Shown here: piece by piece, positions 30,573 through 33,736 of the stretch
Position numbering within the stretch: position 1 is the first letter of the stretch
Layout of the letters: every line of letters starts with the position of its first letter
From: Flavobacteriaceae bacterium
Lineage (GTDB): Bacteria; Bacteroidota; Bacteroidia; Flavobacteriales; Flavobacteriaceae
Direction: 5' to 3'
Assembly: GCA_003533785.1 (NCBI GenBank)
Contig: DQCR01000026.1
Location: 1-33,736, forward strand
DNA length: 33,736 nucleotides
Notes under the pieces: generated by a model
What the model saw: the letters and a program-made list of their open reading frames with translations, nothing else
Databases searched by the model: none
Told to the model about the DNA's origin: nothing
Made by a program: the position numbers and the translations under genes

Positions 30573-33500
30573 TATCTCAATATGATAAAGGTTCCACTTC
30601 TTTCTATTTCTTTGTCCCCAAATAGGGTTATACCCCTAATTGTGTAAATGTAGTATGGTGCGTAGCCTGCATTACTTCCATCCCATCCTTCTAATTCTAT
30701 TTGTTGCGTATAACTCTCGGGCTGAATAGGTTCTCCATCTTCTGGAGTCAATTCGTAATAAACTTTATTTCCACGATTGTCATATATAGTAAATTCTAGT
30801 AGGCCAAATCCACTAAAGAGCGGCTTGAATCGATCATTAACCAAGTCTCCGTTAGGTGTGAATACATTAGGCACTAGTATGTTGAATCCATTGCCCACAA
30901 CAATAGGTTTTGATATTTCTTCGGAGCAACCGATATCGTTATAAATTCTAAGCGTTGCAAAATACGTCCCAGAAATACCATACTCATGACGGGTTGGAGA
31001 AGCAGTTTCAGAACGCGTATAAACAAATTCTGAAGGTGTATTGTCACCAAATATCCACTCTGAAATGCTAAATGGATCTGTAGACGTGTTTTCAAAGGTT
31101 ACTTCTTCTCTAGCGAGAATATTACCTGAGGCTTCTAAATTGACCGAGGTGTACTCAAAGTCGGGTTCGCCCACACCTAGTACAATATTTGTTGAAATAG
31201 AACAACCTTGTTCATTAATGATACGCAACTCAGCCTCAGGAACTGGTTGAGGAATCAATAAGGTATAAGTTCGATCATTCAGTCGGTTGATATCCGTATT
31301 CACAGGGATATTATTGTAGTAGAAACTCAAGTCGCCCTGAAGATTATCGAAAATATCAATGACGATTCTTCCCGGCAATTGACGACATAAGTCTTCATCT
31401 ACAAAGGGTCCATCAATAATGTATAGTTCTTTATTGATCGGCACTACAATGTTTTGCTCAAATCGGTTTAACTGTGAACCGCCGCAAGTACTGTTCTGAG
31501 ATTCAATTACAATTTTATAGTTGCCCGGATCCAAGTCATTAGCAAAGGTACGGTTCTCTATATTCAGTTTTCTATATCCAATATGAGGAGTGGATGTTCT
31601 ACCACTCACAGGATCTTCAACATACCATAAGATGCTGTAAGGGGGAGATCCTCCTTCAATAGTGAATCCAATAGTTCCATTGCTTGAATCTGATCCACAG
31701 TTAGGAGCCAATGCATACACGTCATTACCATCGTCATCGGTAAGGTCTGGAATCAATCGGAAAGGCTCTGATTCAAAGGCTACTTCGATGGCTCCAAGAG
31801 CCGATGTACTGTCAACAGTGATATAACAATTATTACTATCATAGATGGTCAAAGACAATTCTCCTGGAATTCCTACTTCTATGGTTTGTCCCACGTAATT
31901 GATTGATTCTCCTGTAAATACATCCCCATCTTTCACCTGAAGCGTCCAGCTAAACTGGTACACCGCTTGACCATCGACCACGAATGGAACGCCACCAGAA
32001 ACATCTGCAGTTATTTCGGCAATCCCTGTACACTCATCAATTAAAAATTCCTGAGCTCCTGTGTATTCTAATGGAAGATATTCATCGAGAGTGAAAATAT
32101 AGGCATCATCACATTCTATGGTATTAGATCCTGTTCCTGTGGGTAAGGAAGCAACCACGGTGTAAGTGTCATGCAATAATCCAGAGAAGGTGTAGTTCTG
32201 TCCTCTTCTCACAAAGGTGATATTATCCGCTACGGTAGTTGAGGCTGTTTTTGTAGAATAAATCAGGCCTCTAGAGTTCCCTGTGATTTCAATATCAAAA
32301 GTATTGGTTCCGCTCGTCGGTATGTTGCTTTCTACTCTAAAGTTCAAGGAGGCAGTAACTTCTTCATCACCACCACAATCATCGGGTATGATTTCACGTA
32401 CGGTTGCATTTTGAATTTCAATCCCTTGAGAACCAATCGTGATGGGTCTTGTTCTCACTGCCCCACTTGGGCAAGCTCCTGTACCGGCTCCCCTTGGATC
32501 TTGAATGGTAGCTCTGTAAACACCATTTTCAAGATTAATCGCTGTAGCTTGTCCTCTAAACTCGGTTAATTCTTGCCACTGCTGTACCGTTTGTGCACTT
32601 GTTGTTGAAGTTGATGTAGTAGAAGTAGTTGTGGATGATGTAGTAGTGGTTGTAGTAGCGGTGAACAACTCCAATTCAACGTATTTCTCCCAAGTGATAG
32701 AAATTGGTGGATTTGCATTTGTAATTGATAATTCTATTGAGCCTACTGTTTCACCGCATCCAGGTTGAACTACATTAGCAATACTAACAACTAATTGCTC
32801 TTCTGCTACATCAGTGATGGTTACTTCAATTGGTGTGGAGGTTAACTGACACGTAGAAGAAGCTGTTTGATAAATTACATTTGCTGTATAGGTTCCAGCA
32901 TATCGAATATCATATAGGGTTGCGTTAGGAACACTCGCTCCACTTGAATCAACTATTCCAGTCATATTCCATGGAAGGTAAGCGTTATAGCCCGGTAAAT
33001 TAGGATCATCTAAAGTTCCCTGCCACTGGATTTGTACATTATCCAAATCAATTGCATCACCAGAGATTTGTAATGTAATTCTTCCTAACTGGTTATTTGC
33101 ACAATCAATTTCTTGGCTACTTGCTAGTTCAACAGTAACCTGATCGGGTACATTTAATGTGGATGAGACTGCTTGAGTAATTGGTGAACAACCTCCTTGT
33201 GGAATTATTTCTGCTGAAGTAATCTGTGAAATTGCTGTTGGATCAACATTGATTACAATTTCTCGAGGGTCAGTTCCAGACGAACCTGTGATTACGCCCC
33301 CATTAAATGAGACATTATAAGTATCGTTAGGAATTCCTCCACTAATGTAATAGGTCAAAGTAGCCTCTGATCCATTTGAATCGAATAGACAATAATCTTC
33401 AACTCTTAGGTTTAAAAGTTCTCTAATTGATAACGGTTCTGATTCTCTAAGTTCAATAAAGTATGATTCCGTACAATCACTCTGTAAAGCACCATTAGAT

Positions 33501-33736
33501 ACCCTTGAAACTCTTGCTTCATATATACCTGGACCAAATGTTCCATCAATTCTAGGTCCAGTTGCAACTACGGTTCCATTTCTGTACCATGTAGTAGAAT
33601 GTGCAACTGCTATTCCTGAGGGAACCGGAGCAGAGTTAGTGACTGTTACTTCTAGGAATGACTGAGTTTCGCTTGGACATAAAACGATCATATCCTCAAT
33701 TAGGGTGTTCGTAGAGGTTGAAGGTGTCACTACCCC
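30572..33736 (-). CDS. Large T9SS-exported adhesin-like protein, SprB-type repeats and gliding-motility C-terminal domain (5' partial)
   Basis: Only the C-terminal ~1054 residues are in the window: the frame is open to the right edge, and the GTG at 33730 is just an internal codon. The sequence is a string of Ig-like, cysteine-poor domains; several carry SprB-repeat features such as CGETVGSIELSITNANPPISITWEKY and PNCGSDSSNGTIGFTIEGGSPPYSILWYVED. A PKD-like domain (FENTSTDPFSISEWIFGDNTPSE ... HEYGISGTYFATLRIYN) follows. The last ~95 residues (ILVPNVFTPNGDLVNDRFKPLF ... IYDNRGNKVYY ... ERSGTFIILR) are the gliding-motility-associated type B sorting domain recognised by the type IX system. A Thr/Ser-rich tract lies near residue 357-378 of the visible part. 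It is probably a cell-surface adhesin for gliding or attachment; its ligand is unknown. Confidence 0.92.
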   Translation of the reverse strand, partial: GVVTPSTSTNTLIEDMIVLCPSETQSFLEVTVTNSAPVPSGIAVAHSTTWYRNGTVVATGPRIDGTFGPGIYEARVSRVSNGALQSDCTESYFIELRESEPLSIRELLNLRVEDYCLFDSNGSEATLTYYISGGIPNDTYNVSFNGGVITGSSGTDPREIVINVDPTAISQITSAEIIPQGGCSPITQAVSSTLNVPDQVTVELASSQEIDCANNQLGRITLQISGDAIDLDNVQIQWQGTLDDPNLPGYNAYLPWNMTGIVDSSGASVPNATLYDIRYAGTYTANVIYQTASSTCQLTSTPIEVTITDVAEEQLVVSIANVVQPGCGETVGSIELSITNANPPISITWEKYVELELFTATTTTTTSSTTTSTTSTSTTSAQTVQQWQELTEFRGQATAINLENGVYRATIQDPRGAGTGACPSGAVRTRPITIGSQGIEIQNATVREIIPDDCGGDEEVTASLNFRVESNIPTSGTNTFDIEITGNSRGLIYSTKTASTTVADNITFVRRGQNYTFSGLLHDTYTVVASLPTGTGSNTIECDDAYIFTLDEYLPLEYTGAQEFLIDECTGIAEITADVSGGVPFVVDGQAVYQFSWTLQVKDGDVFTGESINYVGQTIEVGIPGELSLTIYDSNNCYITVDSTSALGAIEVAFESEPFRLIPDLTDDDGNDVYALAPNCGSDSSNGTIGFTIEGGSPPYSILWYVEDPVSGRTSTPHIGYRKLNIENRTFANDLDPGNYKIVIESQNSTCGGSQLNRFEQNIVVPINKELYIIDGPFVDEDLCRQLPGRIVIDIFDNLQGDLSFYYNNIPVNTDINRLNDRTYTLLIPQPVPEAELRIINEQGCSISTNIVLGVGEPDFEYTSVNLEASGNILAREEVTFENTSTDPFSISEWIFGDNTPSEFVYTRSETASPTRHEYGISGTYFATLRIYNDIGCSEEISKPIVVGNGFNILVPNVFTPNGDLVNDRFKPLFSGFGLLEFTIYDNRGNKVYYELTPEDGEPIQPESYTQQIELEGWDGSNAGYAPYYIYTIRGITLFGDKEIERSGTFIILR
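32599..32660 (-). repeat. Thr/Ser-rich triplet tract within the adhesin gene
   Basis: About 21 successive codons of the types ACN, TCN and AGT encode an almost pure Thr/Ser stretch (TATTTTTTSSTTTSTTSTST, then TSAQ). On the plus strand it reads as imperfect units such as GTA, GTT, GTG and GAT. It is inserted in the middle of an Ig-like SprB-type domain, between ITWEKYVELELF and VQQWQELTEFRGQ. Confidence 0.8.

Noticed and set aside
32599..32660. Triplet tract as a CRISPR or tandem-repeat array
   Set aside because: There are no spaced identical repeats; it is a coding Thr/Ser tract within an open frame.
1..33736. Mobile elements, prophage, integrase, tRNA or rRNA genes, CRISPR arrays
   Set aside because: I looked for transposase or integrase motifs, long direct or inverted terminal repeats and RNA gene landmarks and saw none; no tRNA-like cloverleaf ending in CCA context was recognised in the few short spacers.

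Overview
The window looks like a chromosomal segment of a member of the Bacteroidota, most likely a marine-type flavobacterium (Flavobacteriaceae). The evidence is a type IX secretion substrate with a gliding-motility type C-terminal domain next to PorP/SprF-family genes, a cobalamin riboswitch in front of a BtuB-like TonB receptor, DUF4199 and DUF6580 proteins, promoter boxes of the TAnnTTTG type, no Shine-Dalgarno sequences that I could see, and AT-rich DNA. I cannot name the genus from sequence alone. Gene density is high: genes in operons overlap by 1-4 bases or are separated by a few bases, and three convergent pairs overlap at their stop codons.

Left part (1-7.4 kb): an S41-family lipoprotein protease (+) meets a vitamin B12 uptake receptor (-) tail to tail. 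The receptor is preceded by a complete cobalamin riboswitch. Upstream of it on the same strand lie a small DUF6580 membrane protein and carB, a carbamoyl-phosphate synthase large subunit without the C-terminal allosteric domain. Next comes rpmH (L34) with a clear terminator and a textbook Bacteroidota promoter.

Middle (7.4-13.8 kb): a TPR-like membrane protein, a MltD-like lytic transglycosylase with an alpha/beta hydrolase, a small protein resembling a degenerate YjdJ-type acetyltransferase, the tRNA-modifying enzyme MtaB, an orphan family-5 solute-binding protein, ribosomal protein L31 type B and a DUF4199 membrane protein.

Operon at 13.9-19.5 kb (+): family 2 glycosyltransferase, phosphohexomutase, MsbA-like ABC exporter and RsmB-like rRNA methyltransferase, all overlapping or nearly so. 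A roughly 100-base spacer with alternative hairpins leads into purL (large fused FGAM synthase).

Fatty-acid block (23.3-27.5 kb, +): long-chain acyl-CoA synthetase, terminator, a 26-bp perfect palindrome (probable operator), a MarR-family regulator and a long acyl-CoA dehydrogenase, closed by a second strong terminator. A secreted M28 aminopeptidase with an unusual metal-site residue follows.

Right end (28.9-33.7 kb, -): a large adhesin-like T9SS type B substrate (its N-terminus lies outside the window), a full PorP/SprF-family protein overlapping it by one base, and a second PorP/SprF copy that has lost its N-terminal third. Most of the window is ordinary flavobacterial core genome. I did not find a clearly new defence or mobile system. 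The items most worth a second look are the truncated SprF copy, the marR palindrome with the shortened beta-oxidation operon, the DUF6580/B12 neighbourhood, and the Thr/Ser-rich tract in the adhesin.
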